From Dryas octopetala (taxonomy: Eukaryota; Streptophyta; Magnoliopsida; Rosales; Rosaceae): a stretch of 64,000 nt of DNA. The notes beneath the pieces were generated by a model. It was given only the letters and a program-made list of their open reading frames with translations, was not told the DNA's origin and made no database searches. Position 1 is the first letter of the stretch; every line of letters starts with the position of its first letter. Shown piece after piece: positions 12,328 through 23,045 of this stretch. The stretch spans positions 25,929,322 through 25,993,321 of the forward strand of contig OY992835.1 of NCBI GenBank assembly GCA_963921425.1. Direction: 5' to 3'. The translations under genes and the position numbers were made by a program.

Positions 12328-12804
12328 TATAGTAATTGTAAGGGTGACCCATAGGGCATTTTGCTTAAGTTTGTTCTTCAGCACAGAATTTTGTTTATAT
12401 CACCTCTAAAATTGTTATCTAATTCACCTAAGCATTCATGTGAGTTTACGATCTGGCAGACAATTTTATGTTGATTCATAATAGTCTAAAGATGCTCATA
12501 CCAGTAGACAATTAATTTGCAGAAAGATCTCACATATTGGAAACAGAAAAAGATGATTGATTCAATTCAAAGGTCTAAAATGGCTGCTCTCAACAAAAAT
12601 TTTTGGTTACAAAGAAAAGTTTCTTTAAAAGTACAAGTCATGTATCTAACAATTACTGCAACCACTTCACACTTCAACATACATCAGAGAAGGTAAGGAT
12701 GGCTAATGTCTTCATGGCTTGACTGGTCAGGTGAAGATTATCTATCTAATCCAATTCTTGATGTACTGAAAACAGAGACAAGTTGTAAAATCTTCATATA
12801 TGCC
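12328..12804. other. Convergent 3' ends of the membrane-protein and FLA genes
   Basis: The two genes face each other with under 500 bp between stop codons. This must hold both 3' UTRs and polyadenylation regions. No repeat or further gene is seen. Confidence 0.6.
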
Positions 12805-13911
12805 TCAGTGATAATCACCATAATCTTGATGACCATTCTGACCAAGATAACTGGAAACATATCCATCATTGAAAGTATCTTGATCAGCATCAATTGGGTC
12901 TTGCTTGGGCGGTTGAGATGTAAGCAAGCGACGAAGTCCATGCACAACCATCCAACGATTGCGATACATATCTTGCAGCACCACCCGAACATCATTAAGC
13001 ACAGGAACATTACCCAACTTGATCACATTGATCACAAACCCTTCTGAAAAAGTTGGCAACATTGTACCATCATCAAGCGCAAGCAAATCTTGGTATGGAA
13101 GCAATCTTGAAACAACATGCTGGCGAAAAATCAAAGAGTAATCGGTGGTATTCCTCAGATAATCTTCAATTGCTTCATCAACTGGTGCGAACACTGTCAG
13201 CCTTGTCTTCCTATTAAACCCCACCAGTTGCGCATCAAGAAATGAGGCCATTATTGAATACCCTTTGGACCTCAGCAAATCCGCAACCACCTCAAAAGAT
13301 TCAGGACCAGGCCAACGCGATTCACCCTCCATTAATGAATTCGAAGCCGTATCATCTCCGGCACTACTCGGACCAGGGCTTGGCGGGTCAGGACCCAAAC
13401 CGGAGCTCAACCCAATAGCCGGTTCGGGAGCCAGCGAGAAAGATGAATTAAAGAAGTCGTCGATTCCGTATACAATCACCGACCCATCATCCAAAACCGC
13501 ATTCTCATCAATCCTGACGTTGTTGATCGACAATTGGCCTTGATTTGCCGGAGAAGCAGTGACGGTGAGTGTGTGATTCGGAAGCAGAGTTGGGATTCTT
13601 GTGCCGCGGTGAAGATAGTTGAGGGTTTTGACGGAGAGTCTCTTTGGGGAGACGTGGTACTGAAGCAGAGGCAGAGAGGGTTGGCCCAATCGAAAGAAAG
13701 CTGGGTCCAGAGGAGCGAATATGGTGGCGGTTGGGGACTCGAATTCGAGGGTTTTGGAGACAAGTTGGAGGGTGAGCGACATGGAGAGGTAGCCAGAGTT
13801 TGAGAGGACCTTGGCTGCGTTGAGGAGGGTCACGGAGGATGCAGGGGCGGAGGAACAGAGGGAAAGGAGGATGAGGAAGAAGAGAATCAAGGTCGCTATT
13901 GGAGACTTCAT
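12805..13911 (-). CDS. FLA: Fasciclin-like arabinogalactan protein (FLA19/20/21 type)
   Basis: Single-exon frame of 368 residues. A signal peptide (about 1-24, a hydrophobic run ending SSAPA) is followed by a first fasciclin domain (about 27-165, with ATIFAPLDPAFF and a later DDGSVIVYGIDDFF). A Pro/Ser-rich linker (PEPAIG...PPSPGPSS) could carry arabinogalactan glycans. A second fasciclin domain (about 200-335) holds TVFAPVDEAIEDYL and VVHGLRRLLT. Asn-glycosylation sequons are present. The C-terminus is acidic and polar with no hydrophobic GPI-anchor signal, as in the FLA19-21 subgroup, so the protein is probably secreted to the wall or apoplast. FLA proteins act in cell-wall structure and adhesion. 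It is divergent to the RNR2 gene, with about 1.6 kb between starts. Confidence 0.92.
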   Translation of the reverse strand: MKSPIATLILFFLILLSLCSSAPASSVTLLNAAKVLSNSGYLSMSLTLQLVSKTLEFESPTATIFAPLDPAFFRLGQPSLPLLQYHVSPKRLSVKTLNYLHRGTRIPTLLPNHTLTVTASPANQGQLSINNVRIDENAVLDDGSVIVYGIDDFFNSSFSLAPEPAIGLSSGLGPDPPSPGPSSAGDDTASNSLMEGESRWPGPESFEVVADLLRSKGYSIMASFLDAQLVGFNRKTRLTVFAPVDEAIEDYLRNTTDYSLIFRQHVVSRLLPYQDLLALDDGTMLPTFSEGFVINVIKLGNVPVLNDVRVVLQDMYRNRWMVVHGLRRLLTSQPPKQDPIDADQDTFNDGYVSSYLGQNGHQDYGDYH

Positions 13912-14021
13912 TGAAGCTCGTTCTTGCTTTGTACTTTGATCGATCTTGTGTTAGTTTTCAGCGATGAGAGAATGAGGATCTGTTGGTTTAAAGCAGAGGA
14001 CTTGAGGGAGGAGTTATTAGC

Positions 14022-14029
14022 GCGGGAAA
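14022..14029 (-). promoter_or_regulatory. E2F-like site upstream of the FLA gene
   Basis: GCGGGAAA (reverse complement TTTCCCGC) matches the plant E2F consensus exactly and lies 111 bp upstream of the FLA start codon. One short match can be chance. Confidence 0.4.
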
Positions 14030-14942
14030 TCAAGAAATGGGTTTGTTGGTTCGTTAGGTGGTTATAGCTGTGGCCAAACAAAGAAGAACGCTTTCGTGCG
14101 CATTGCTAAGCGTGTGCTCCGCACGTGCAAATGCGTGCGAGGGCAATTCAAGCGTGTGATTCCACAATTGCACACGTGTTTACATTACATAATCACACTA
14201 TTATCACACTTACATGCACGGATGCACCCCACAGATTGTGTGGTAATTTGCATGGACTCAATTGTGATGTCAATTTTTTATGTTAGAAAAAACTTGAATG
14301 TATTTTTATTTTTAGTTTTCTTCTTATTTTACATTTTGGAGTATTCTAGAGACAACTTGGATGATTTAATGCAATAATCCATTTGTTGTTTTACTTAATT
14401 AGGGAGGCTCGCATCACTATGTGGTATGTTGTACATGTAAAAGGGAGGGTAGTACACAATTTGCACATGATTCCCACTATTACGGCCCACTATGAATTTG
14501 CAACATATTAAATACTAATCCCCTTCTTAATTTCCTTTTTATAAGGCTTATCATTTTACTTATACAAGTAGAGGATTGCCAGCCAGACAGTTTGTGTAAA
14601 CATTACAACATCATGAAAATCGGAGTGGAAAGATAAAAGATCAGGTGTAAAAATGAACCAGAAAGTGAATTAATGAAAAAGGTAGAGCAATGAACCATGA
14701 TTATACTAATTTTTAATCTATTTTTAGCAAATTACTTAAAATTTAAAATTAATTAGAATACAGAAATAGTGTAATATTTTAATGTGGGGCCTATGTTTCT
14801 TGATAAAGAGTTAAGGACCAAACATAGTGAAATTTGGATTCAACAAATCATTAAATTCATTGCTATAGACTATAGGGTATAGAAATAGGAGCCAGCCAAG
14901 GCTTTAAAGTTTAAACCCCTTCCAAATTCCAAATTTCAAACT

Positions 14943-14962
14943 GGCGCCAAAAGAATTCCCGC
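14943..14962. promoter_or_regulatory. Paired E2F-like sites upstream of RNR2
   Basis: GGCGCCAAAA (14943-14952) is an E2F consensus on the opposite strand, and TTCCCGC follows at 14956-14962. Plant ribonucleotide reductase small-subunit genes are known to be driven by E2F at G1/S, so two adjacent sites about 530 bp upstream of this start codon fit the gene's expected S-phase control. Confidence 0.6.
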
Positions 14963-15493
14963 TACAACATAAAATTTTCAAAGCAGGCATCCTTCACCTA
15001 AGCTTCCCTCGCAAGCCTGCGTTGCTCCCTAAAATTTCAAAACAGTTTTACCAAAACACCCTTCACCTAATCAAATTTCAAGCCCAGTACTTATTCTACA
15101 TTCGCAATTCTTCTCAAAACCAAGGGTATAGAATTAAGTATGATATCAAATGACCGTTATACCTTCATCTCGTCCATATCATCCTAATCCAGTGGCCAAA
15201 AACGGAGACCACAGAAATCGGGTTGAGCGCCTTCTCATACAATTTTCCTGAACTCCCCAAAATACCCTTGCTTGGGTTTATTCTCCCGCAAGCTTCTCAA
15301 CCCACCAAAAATTTAAATCACCCGCTCCACCGTATTCAAAACCCTCGCTCTCTCTCCTTTCTTCAACAATCTTCTTCCTTATATATATCCCCACACAAAC
15401 CCACTCAATTCTCACAGACTTCGAAGACTTGAAAAACTCAAACACCAATTTCGTCCGCCATTAATAAATCTCTGAAAGCCTGCCTGCCTCATA

Positions 15494-16486
15494 ATGCCTG
15501 CCATCCCAGAAGAGCCATTGCTAGCTCCGAACCCTGATCGGTTCTGTATGTTCCCGATCCAGTACCCGGAAATCTGGGAGATGTACAAGAAAGCCGAGGC
15601 CTCCTTCTGGACTGCCGAGGAGGTCGACCTCTGCCAGGACCTCCGTCACTGGGAGACCCTAACTCCCGGCGAGAAGCACTTCATCACCCACGTCCTCGCC
15701 TTCTTCGCCGCCTCAGACGGCATCGTTTTGGAGAATCTCGCCGGAAGGTTCATGAAGGAGGTCCAGGTCGCCGAGGCGCGCGCCTTCTACGGCTTCCAGA
15801 TCGCCATCGAGAACATCCACTCCGAGATGTACAGCCTCCTGCTCGAGACCTACATCAAGGACCCCAACGAGAAGAGCCGCCTGTTCCGCGCCATCGATAC
15901 CGTCCCTTGCGTCGCCAAGAAGGCCAACTGGGCCCTGCACTGGATCGACGGCTCCGAGACATTCGCGGAGCGAATCGTGGCCTTCGCTTGCGTGGAGGGG
16001 ATCTTCTTCTCGGGGAGTTTTTGCGCGATATTTTGGCTGAAGAAGCGCGGGTTGATGCCGGGACTGACGTTCTCGAACGAGTTGATCTCGCGAGATGAGG
16101 GTTTGCACTGCGACTTCGCGTGCTTGCTGTACTCGCTGCTGAGGATGAAGCTGAGCGAGGAGCGCGTGAAGGCGATTGTGAAAAACGCGGTGGAGATAGA
16201 GAGAGAGTTCGTGTGCGACGCTTTACCGTGCGCTCTGGTGGGGATGAACGGCGATTTGATGAGTCAGTACATCGAGTTCGTGGCGGATAGGCTGTTGGGC
16301 GCGTTGGGATACGGGAAGATGTACAATGCGGTGAACCCGTTCGATTGGATGGAGTTGATTAGTCTTCAGGGGAAGACCAATTTCTTTGAGAAGAGAGTTG
16401 GGGAGTACCAGAAGGCTTCGGTCATGTCTAGCATCAATGGCAATGGTGGTGGGACCCATGTCTTTAAGATGGACGAGGATTTCTAA
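15494..16486 (+). CDS. RNR2: Ribonucleoside-diphosphate reductase small subunit (class Ia, R2)
   Basis: Single exon, 330 residues, the usual length for plant R2. Diiron ligands and the tyrosyl radical site lie in the canonical order: the Asp/Glu of the WTAEEVDL and DGIVLENL segments, then [13 protein letters not shown] with the ligand Glu and His followed by the radical Tyr, then [11 protein letters not shown] and [11 protein letters not shown] with the later Glu and His ligands. The C-terminus ends FKMDEDF, the tail that docks on the large subunit. The enzyme reduces ribonucleotides to deoxyribonucleotides for DNA synthesis. Coding GC is much higher than in the surrounding DNA, which is usual for this intronless plant gene. 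The ATG is preceded by a long untranslated leader. Homologous to Arabidopsis TSO2/RNR2. Confidence 0.97.
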   Translation: MPAIPEEPLLAPNPDRFCMFPIQYPEIWEMYKKAEASFWTAEEVDLCQDLRHWETLTPGEKHFITHVLAFFAASDGIVLENLAGRFMKEVQVAEARAFYGFQIAIENIHSEMYSLLLETYIKDPNEKSRLFRAIDTVPCVAKKANWALHWIDGSETFAERIVAFACVEGIFFSGSFCAIFWLKKRGLMPGLTFSNELISRDEGLHCDFACLLYSLLRMKLSEERVKAIVKNAVEIEREFVCDALPCALVGMNGDLMSQYIEFVADRLLGALGYGKMYNAVNPFDWMELISLQGKTNFFEKRVGEYQKASVMSSINGNGGGTHVFKMDEDF

Positions 16487-17001
16487 TCCTCCCTTCTCAT
16501 TCTGATTCATGTAGGGATGGGATGTGTTTGTGTAATACTAGTGCTTTTTACTTTCTTTTTTTTTTTTCTCTTAAATTTTATTTTTAGGTTTAATATGTTT
16601 GTTCAATTTGTTATTTTCTTGCTCCAGAAATGATAAATGAAATAATTCATTAAAACTTTGTTGTTTATTGTGTCTTTATTTTTGGCATAAATTGTTCCTC
16701 TCTTATATTTGGTTCAAGAATTGAACGACGAAATGGAAATCTACTAAAGTTTTTAATGTGGGATTAATTGATAATTTTGGAGTGGAAATTGAAGTTCCAT
16801 GGCATAGATTTGGGGGTTGTTGGGGTTTAATGAGAAAATGAGAGGGTTTTTTATTTTTCATTTTTTGATTTGATTGGGAAAAGGGAAGGGTGTCCGTCCG
16901 TGTCCCTTTCTCGACCTCATCAAAAGCAATGCTTGTTTGTTTTTAAGCACTGGAGAGAGAATACAATAGCATTGGAGATTGATGAAAGCTGAAGCTCTAA
17001 A
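16487..17001. other. RNR2 3' UTR and promoter of the next gene
   Basis: AT-rich spacer of about 500 bp between two same-strand genes; an AATAATTCATT-type polyadenylation context lies near 16640. Nothing else is recognised. Confidence 0.5.
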
Positions 17002-19703
17002 ATGAATTCCCAGCCCGAAATGCTCTCAAGGGAACAGTTGCTCCATCTCTTCGATCGATTCGCTTTCCTCACCTCTCAGCCTGGTTGGTACCTTTTTCTC
17101 TTTTTCCCGCTTTCCCTATCTTTTTATTTCTTTTTTTTATTCCCTTTTTTGGGGTTGGGGTGGTTTAATCATTTGCATTTGCAGACGTGAAGAAAAGAGT
17201 TGCAGATGGTGTCGAGGACAAACAGGTGAAATTACCCTTCTATTCCAAATTTATAGTTCGTATTTCCTTTTACTTATCTCTAATTTGGTCTTAAGATATC
17301 TTTTCCTGGGTTTAATTAAGATATCTTTTCCTGAGACAAAATGCTTTTCGAGGTTAATTATGGGTTTTATGTTCTGTCTGAGTTTGTTGCTCCTATGAAC
17401 TGAGTTCAATATTTTTCTTATTCCATTTTTATCCTGACATCTATTCGATCCTTTGTACTCATTTATCCAAAATAACAACACAGTATTTCCCACGATGGAA
17501 AAGCCCCCACTAGGCACTAGCAGATGGTGCCCCAATATAGCTTTTGGCTTCACAATCACAGTAATGGTTGATGAAATTAAAGAAAAACCACAAATTAGCG
17601 ACCCAGCTTGCAATTTCTCTGCTGCAATGGAAGTATATGATAACATATCTGTTGTAGTGTAATTTGGCTAGGCGGTAGGTTAGGCAAACATACAACAAAC
17701 ACGAGATGTATAGTGTTTCACCACAATCCATGTGATCGGGCTACGTCTACTTAGGTTTTTTGGGTTTTCATTATGAATAAATGTGTTACATTGTTCAAAG
17801 GGAGCATGAGAGCTCTAGAGAGAAAATGAGAGCTAGGTCTAAAGATGAGAGAGAGGAGATAGGTGAAAGCCCCCTTTCTATGTGGGTAAGGGTCCCTATT
17901 TATAGAAGATAGGGAGCCCCTTCTCCTTACAATTGTCCAAGTGTGGGACTTTAATATCAATAATGCCCAACTAAAGCCCAATACAACATAGAGGCCTAAA
18001 TACACTCATTGGTCCCGAACCTTCGGTGGGCGAGTGTTCGTCTTCTTGTCATGGGTAGTTCTGCTCAGTGATACATATTTCTGCTTGGTACGCATATATG
18101 TATCAACAATTTCCACTGTCAATTTTGCTTCTATTTGTTCCTTTCATTATCTATATCTAATAACCGTATGCAGGAAGCTGTAGCTGTAACCACTGCTATC
18201 CAGGAAGAGATATTTTTGGAGATGGGAATTGGTAAGTTTGTCCTTCAAATGCTAACTATAATTCTTGTTTTATGGGCAATGTTGGTTTGAAAATTTTGAT
18301 TTAGCAATGTTGTTTTCTACAATCAGATGAATCTAGTATTCTATGGGCACCTGTGAGCTTTATACCACAAACATGGTACAACCTCACTAAAGGTAAATGT
18401 TTTCCTCATTACAGATCCAAGGTTTGGCATATCATGCTTGGGAAAGGTGAATACAAAATTTGAAAATGATCAGGAAATGATGATTCACTATTATAAATTC
18501 ATTGCAAGGTAATCCTCTCCTCTGCCCATTTATGAAGTTAAACAAGTCTGAACTGGAAATGGCATCCAAATTATCAGCCATATAGGTTTTGCACTTCTGT
18601 TTTCTAGTTTTTACCACCCTTCAACCCTTTTAAGACAAAATCTTGTGCCTTTGTGCTGCTCTTATCGCCTTTTGAAGTACCAATTACATGGCGTGCTTGA
18701 GTTCATATGCTCCTTCATAGTTCTTCGAAGAAAACTAAAGTTATTTCACTCCTCTCAAGTTCTTGACTACATATTCAGCAAAGACTGTCCTTTTTTTTTT
18801 TTCTTGGGAACTTCTGTTATCAATGTGAAAGTTGTATCTTTTTCTTTATTTGTAGAGATTTTAGCTGGTGTAAAGATTCAAGTGTCTAGTAAGCCTTGTG
18901 GTCTTAGACTCTTAGCTCAGGTTCTGAGGGTGGGGCGGGCTTGTGCTAGACTTAGACCTTAGATTGGGTTGAAGTTGAAAACAAAAATCTTACCTTAAAA
19001 CACTAGGGAAGAACAAAAACAAAGGGTCTGATATTAATTCTATGTTGCTGTTAGTACTCATTTATGGAATGACAGGGAAGAGATGGCCTGTGATGAAGCT
19101 GAGCTTGGAGCAGATGAATTTGCTGAAAGGATGCGTAGTCAAGAAAACTTACAGGAGCAGGTAATATCTGTCCAAATATGACAAGTACAATGGTAAAGGT
19201 GGATGTTTCTAAATTACTATAAGTATATCTTTTTTAGCAACTGGAGATGCTAAAGCACTTGCGCAAATTTCCCCTGGATGATCAATCTGCAATCCTTGAG
19301 AAGGTATGTAGCTGTATATAATCTTTTAGCTTTTATTGGATTAGAAAGATTGGATTTATCTAATTGGATTAGAGATTAGGGAGGGGAATCCAATGTCAAA
19401 AAGTAGACTTCAAATGTCTGTTTGGTACATGATTTACAAAGGACAAAGCCCATTATTAAATATTAAAATAATCACCTTTGGTTAACTTGTGTAGTGGGCC
19501 TAGTGGCTTATGTGATTGCTGAAATTGAATCCTAATATGGGATTTTACAAGAAACATGGTCTCAATGAACCCTTTTAATGGATTCTTGCAAAGAATCCTT
19601 GAGGAACTTCTCTGCATAATCTGTATCCCATAAAGAAACCTATTTAACAGTATGGATATGTTAATTATTGTTGTGTGGCTTATCCAATGAATTCTTTTAC
19701 TTG

Positions 19704-19768
<65 letters not shown>

Positions 19769-19934
19769 ATATATATATATGTGTGTGTGTGTATTTTGAA
19801 ATAACATAACGTTCTTACAGTTGCATCAGCAGATAGAAGATGCCAACTTTGACGATGCTGCATCAGTTTTGTCATCAGAGCAGATTCAGGAGCTTGTTCG
19901 AAGGAGGGTGTCACCTTTATTTATGCCAAGGTAG
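17002..19934 (+). CDS. Conserved small acidic protein of unknown function
   Basis: Seven exons: 17002-17083, 17185-17225, 18174-18231, 18415-18508, 19076-19160, 19238-19303 and 19821-19934. They give 179 residues with every phase matching. The N-terminus has Leu/Phe-rich helices (EQLLHLFDRFAFLT), a central block DPRFGISCLGKVNTKFENDQ, MIHYYKFIAREEMACDEAEL, and a C-terminal helix (SSEQIQELVRRRVSPLF). The sequence is soluble and largely helical, with no signal peptide or membrane span. The good splice sites and preserved frame say it is real; I cannot assign a function. Intron 2 holds a solo LTR. The 3' UTR, from the stop onward, has been copied downstream of P450 copies 2, 3 and 5. Confidence 0.85.
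17650..18108 (-). mobile_element. Solo LTR (Copia-like) in intron 2 of the unknown gene
   Basis: A 459 bp block begins TGTTGTAGTG and ends TATCAACA, so both strands run TG...CA. Read on the minus strand it has a TATA-like TCTATAAATAGGG and then a transcribed-looking region. Flanks ATATC and ATTTC are a near-match 5 bp target duplication. No coding part is attached, so it is a fossil left by recombination between two LTRs. Confidence 0.65.
19706..19793. repeat. (CT)n-(AT)n-(GT)n compound microsatellite
   Basis: About 58 bp of pure CT followed by short AT and GT runs, in the last intron of the unknown gene. Confidence 0.95.
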
Positions 19935-20446
19935 ATTGGGATATCCGGATATGTATTGGTGATGCAATGTAGTTTGCTTTTGAGATTGATATGTTGTCTA
20001 GGATCTATATGTACCTGTTGTTTGATGTAGTAAGTACTCATGGAATTTAGTTATGGTGTAACTTTGTTTTTCGTTCACCCCCTCCACCTTCATTTTATTT
20101 TCCTCTCCTTTTTCATGGAGGAGTTAACAGGTCAGTGAGCTGCTCAAGTTTTGCTTAAAAAGCAGTTAAAAAAAAGTCCTTGGGGCCAAATGGGATCTCC
20201 TCTCTCAGAGGGTGAGGTTACTGAATAGCTTGCATCAATTAATGATCATCATTCACTTTAACCATGTAAACCTAATACGTGATTTTTTTAGTTTATCTGT
20301 TCTGAGCTGCAGCTTTTGAGGAAATATCAAATTTCTTTGTGATTGAATTCAATTCGTGGGGAGGGTTGGAAAAATGTGTTCTGGTTTTTCTGAAATGCCT
20401 AAAGAATTTCCCTTGGTAAAAAATAACGGCAAGACAAAAAAGTAAA
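19935..20446 (+). other. 3' UTR and flank of the unknown gene, donor of copies elsewhere
   Basis: The sequence just after the stop (TTGGGATATCC..., then GATATGTTGTCTAGGATC) recurs with small changes at 27290, 34739 and 50415, directly after the 3' flank of three P450 copies. Because it is continuous with the gene here, this is the likely original. Confidence 0.8.
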
Positions 20447-20517
20447 AGGTCCCACCGAGATTTGAACTTGGGTTACTGGATTCAGAGCCCAATGTCCTAA
20501 CACTAGACCGTGGGACC
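20447..20517 (-). pseudogene. tRNA-Gln(CUG) pseudogene
   Basis: The reverse complement matches the tRNA at 27621-27692 almost base for base, including the CTG anticodon. It lacks one base in the D loop and has an unpaired change in the T stem, so it probably does not fold properly. Confidence 0.7.
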
Positions 20518-20832
20518 GTGTTTTGAAAGTTTAAAAAACATTCATAATAACCGTCATTTCTTCATTAAAGAGTGTACACCATCAATATTGGGCCGAAACA
20601 AGAGGTTGAAGATAACTATGCATCTATTCACTTTTCTTTTCTTTTTTTCGCTGGGTGGCGTGATTGCATTCATTCACTTCATACGGGCTTTGGCTACATC
20701 TAATTTTCAATTTTATTGTCGGTGCACAGTGTCCAATCTGACCACGAAAATGATCATTAACTACTTAACTCATTTATTTAAAACTCAGATTGTAATTTCA
20801 ACATCAAAGGTGGAAATTTTTATTTAAAGCAA

Positions 20833-22221
20833 ATTACACGGAGGTATTTCAAGCATACACCTTTATTTACTTGAGTATTCTAATAAAAAAAAATTGTTCA
20901 GAGGTATTTCAACTACTGATTTTGCACACCCAGGTACTTCCGTCAACTATTCTGTCAGGCTGGTCGTTAACTGCCTACGTAATACACTCACATATCTTTA
21001 AAAAAATGTCACGTAGACAGAAAATAAAATAAAATAAACTTTAAAAAATGAAATAATTATTTAAAAAAACTAAAAACAAAAAAAATAAAAAATAAAAAAC
21101 AAAAAAATAAAGAAAAAAATGGAGTTGAAGGCTTTGCAGCCTCCCTCTGCCTCTCACCCCTCCCTCTGAGACCCACCCAACCCAGCCACCCACCCCTCCG
21201 ACCCCAGCCACTTTGTTGCTGACCACAGCCACCACGCCGCCGACCCACCCGGCCACCTACCTCCTCTCTTTCCCCGCCGCTCTCTCTCTCTCTCTCTCTC
21301 CCCGAAACCCCAACCCAAGCCCAGCCCCGAGCCCTCCTCCCTCTGCCTCCCACCCCTCCTTCTGAGACCCACCCAACCCTTCGACCCCAGCCATCACGCC
21401 GTCGACCCATCCCTTCTCTTTCCCCGCCTATCTCTCTCTCTCTCTCTCTCTCCCCGAAACCCCTGACCAAGTCCAACCCCGAGCCCTCCTCCCTCCACCT
21501 CCCCCGCGTTGGCCACCCAACCCAGTGACCCACCCACCTCCCTCCCCTCTCCGGCCACCAGCTTCATCTCTCTCTTTTTGTCACTCTCTTTCTCCCTCTG
21601 TTTCCCTCTCTCTCTCTCTTAGATCTGAATGAAGGTGGAGCTCGGGACGGGGCGGGTCGGGGCTAGGGTTTCAGGGAGAGAGTGAGGCAGAGAAAGAGGA
21701 GAGGGGAGGGGAGAGAGAGGGGATGGGTGGCTTGGTCAGGGAGAGAGAGAGAGAGAGCGAGCGAGCGAGGCAGAGAGAGAAAGTGAAGGGCGGGGAGAGA
21801 GAGAGAAAGAGAGAGAGTGAGGCAAAGAGAGAGGAGAGAGGGAGAGAGAGGAGGTGGGTGGCTAGGTTGGGTGGGTCTCGGAGGGAGGGGTGGGAGGCGG
21901 AGGGAGGCTGCAAGTCCTGTAACTCCATTTTTTTCTCTTTATTTTTTGGTTTTTGGTTTTTAGTTTTTAATTTTTTTAAATAATTATTTCATTTTTTTAA
22001 ATCTATTTTGTTTTTTATTATTTTTTTGTCCACGTGGCATTTTTTTTTAAAGGTATGTGAGTGTGCCACGTAGGTAATTAACGGCAGACCTGACGGAATA
22101 GTTGACGGAGATACCTAGGTGCTTAAAATCAGTAATTGAGGTACCTTTGAGTAACTTTTTTTTATTGGGGTACTCAAATGAATAAATGGTGTATACTTGA
22201 ATTACTTGCATGTAATTTGCC
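20833..22221. mobile_element. Long inverted-repeat (fold-back) DNA element, about 1.4 kb
   Basis: The left half is mirrored by the right half along nearly the whole length: outer ends GCAAATTACACGGAGG and its counterpart ending GTAATTTGCCC, then matching words around GTTGACGGA and CACGTAG, then purine/pyrimidine-rich arms (CCACCCCTCCCTCTGAGACC against GGTCTCGGAGGGAGG). The insertion lies within TTTTTATTTATATG, which reads through uninterrupted at about 24036 and 27986. Flanking TTTATTTA copies suggest an 8-9 bp target duplication, as in Mutator-like fold-back elements. No transposase frame is present; long frames across the GA/CT-rich arms are compositional. Confidence 0.8.
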
Positions 22222-23045
22222 CATTTATTTATATGTAAATTCTCCACACATAGGTTGAAATTTTTATTTATATGTTGCTTGTTTTTTCCTTTTTGGTGAG
22301 ATGTCCCATTTAACAATTTGAACGTAGAAAAAAACAAAGTGCAAGCACACTATTCCAATAACTAGCATCAAAACTTATATTTTAGGCCTTTGAGAAGGTA
22401 CCATGTATATCAGTTCAAAACAAAAAAGTGATAGGTGAACAATGCCCGTAATGGAGAATGCCATATTGCCATGTATGTATGTTTAAAATAGTAGCTAATA
22501 AAATATTTTAGATAAAATTATGTAAATAAGCTCGATATAACTCGAGTTCGTATTATGTTCGATTTTTTTTTTGGCTCGTTCAAGCTCGGCTTGTGTAAGA
22601 AAAAAGTCAAGCCAAGCTCAAGCTCTAAAAATTCAAAACAAGCTAAGCTTGAGCATAATAGTATTCGGCTGGGCTCGGCTCGTTTACACCTCTACATATA
22701 GCATACTGGTCCATGAAGAAAAAAAGTACTTACAAACAAGTTAGGTTGTTTAGACCAAAAATAAAAAAACAAGTTAGGTTGGTGTACAAATAAACGACAA
22801 ATGATTAGGTACCTATCTTTTCAGTGTAACTGATACACCACCACATGGTGTAACCAGTGTATATGTCATAATATGAGTGTATGTTATTAATACACTTGTG
22901 TAACCAGTGTATGTGTTATAAACATACCGAATATTTAGGATCAGTACGAGATCATCTTGAAAATTACGGGACATAACCGAGATAGAATGAGATGGAATCG
23001 GTATGAGTTCAGTATCCCGGTATTATGCCCACCCCTAAAGATAAC
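22222..23045. repeat. Intergenic repeat block, first copy
   Basis: Shares long stretches with 24060-24840 and 28010-28260, including AGGCCTTTGAGAAGGTACCAT, and a GCTCGGCTCG-rich dispersed repeat near 22540-22690. No coding capacity. Confidence 0.75.

Larger units (their letters stand above)
13912..15493. other. Divergent intergenic region between FLA and RNR2
   Basis: Holds both promoters. E2F-like words lie at 14022-14029 (near FLA) and 14943-14962 (toward RNR2). The remainder is AT-rich. No gene or clear repeat is seen. Confidence 0.6.

Noticed and set aside
17453-17662. Small frame in intron 2 of the unknown gene
   Set aside because: No recognisable domain and it runs into the solo LTR. 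It may be old insertion debris, but nothing supports a gene.
21057-21983. Frames rich in Arg/Glu/Gly or Ser/Leu in the GA/CT-rich arms
   Set aside because: Simple-sequence translation within a fold-back element; mirrored on the opposite strand as expected from an inverted repeat.
22540-22690. GCTCGGCTCG-rich stretch as a promoter or island
   Set aside because: The same words recur at 24350-24510 inside a duplicated repeat block; it is a dispersed repeat.
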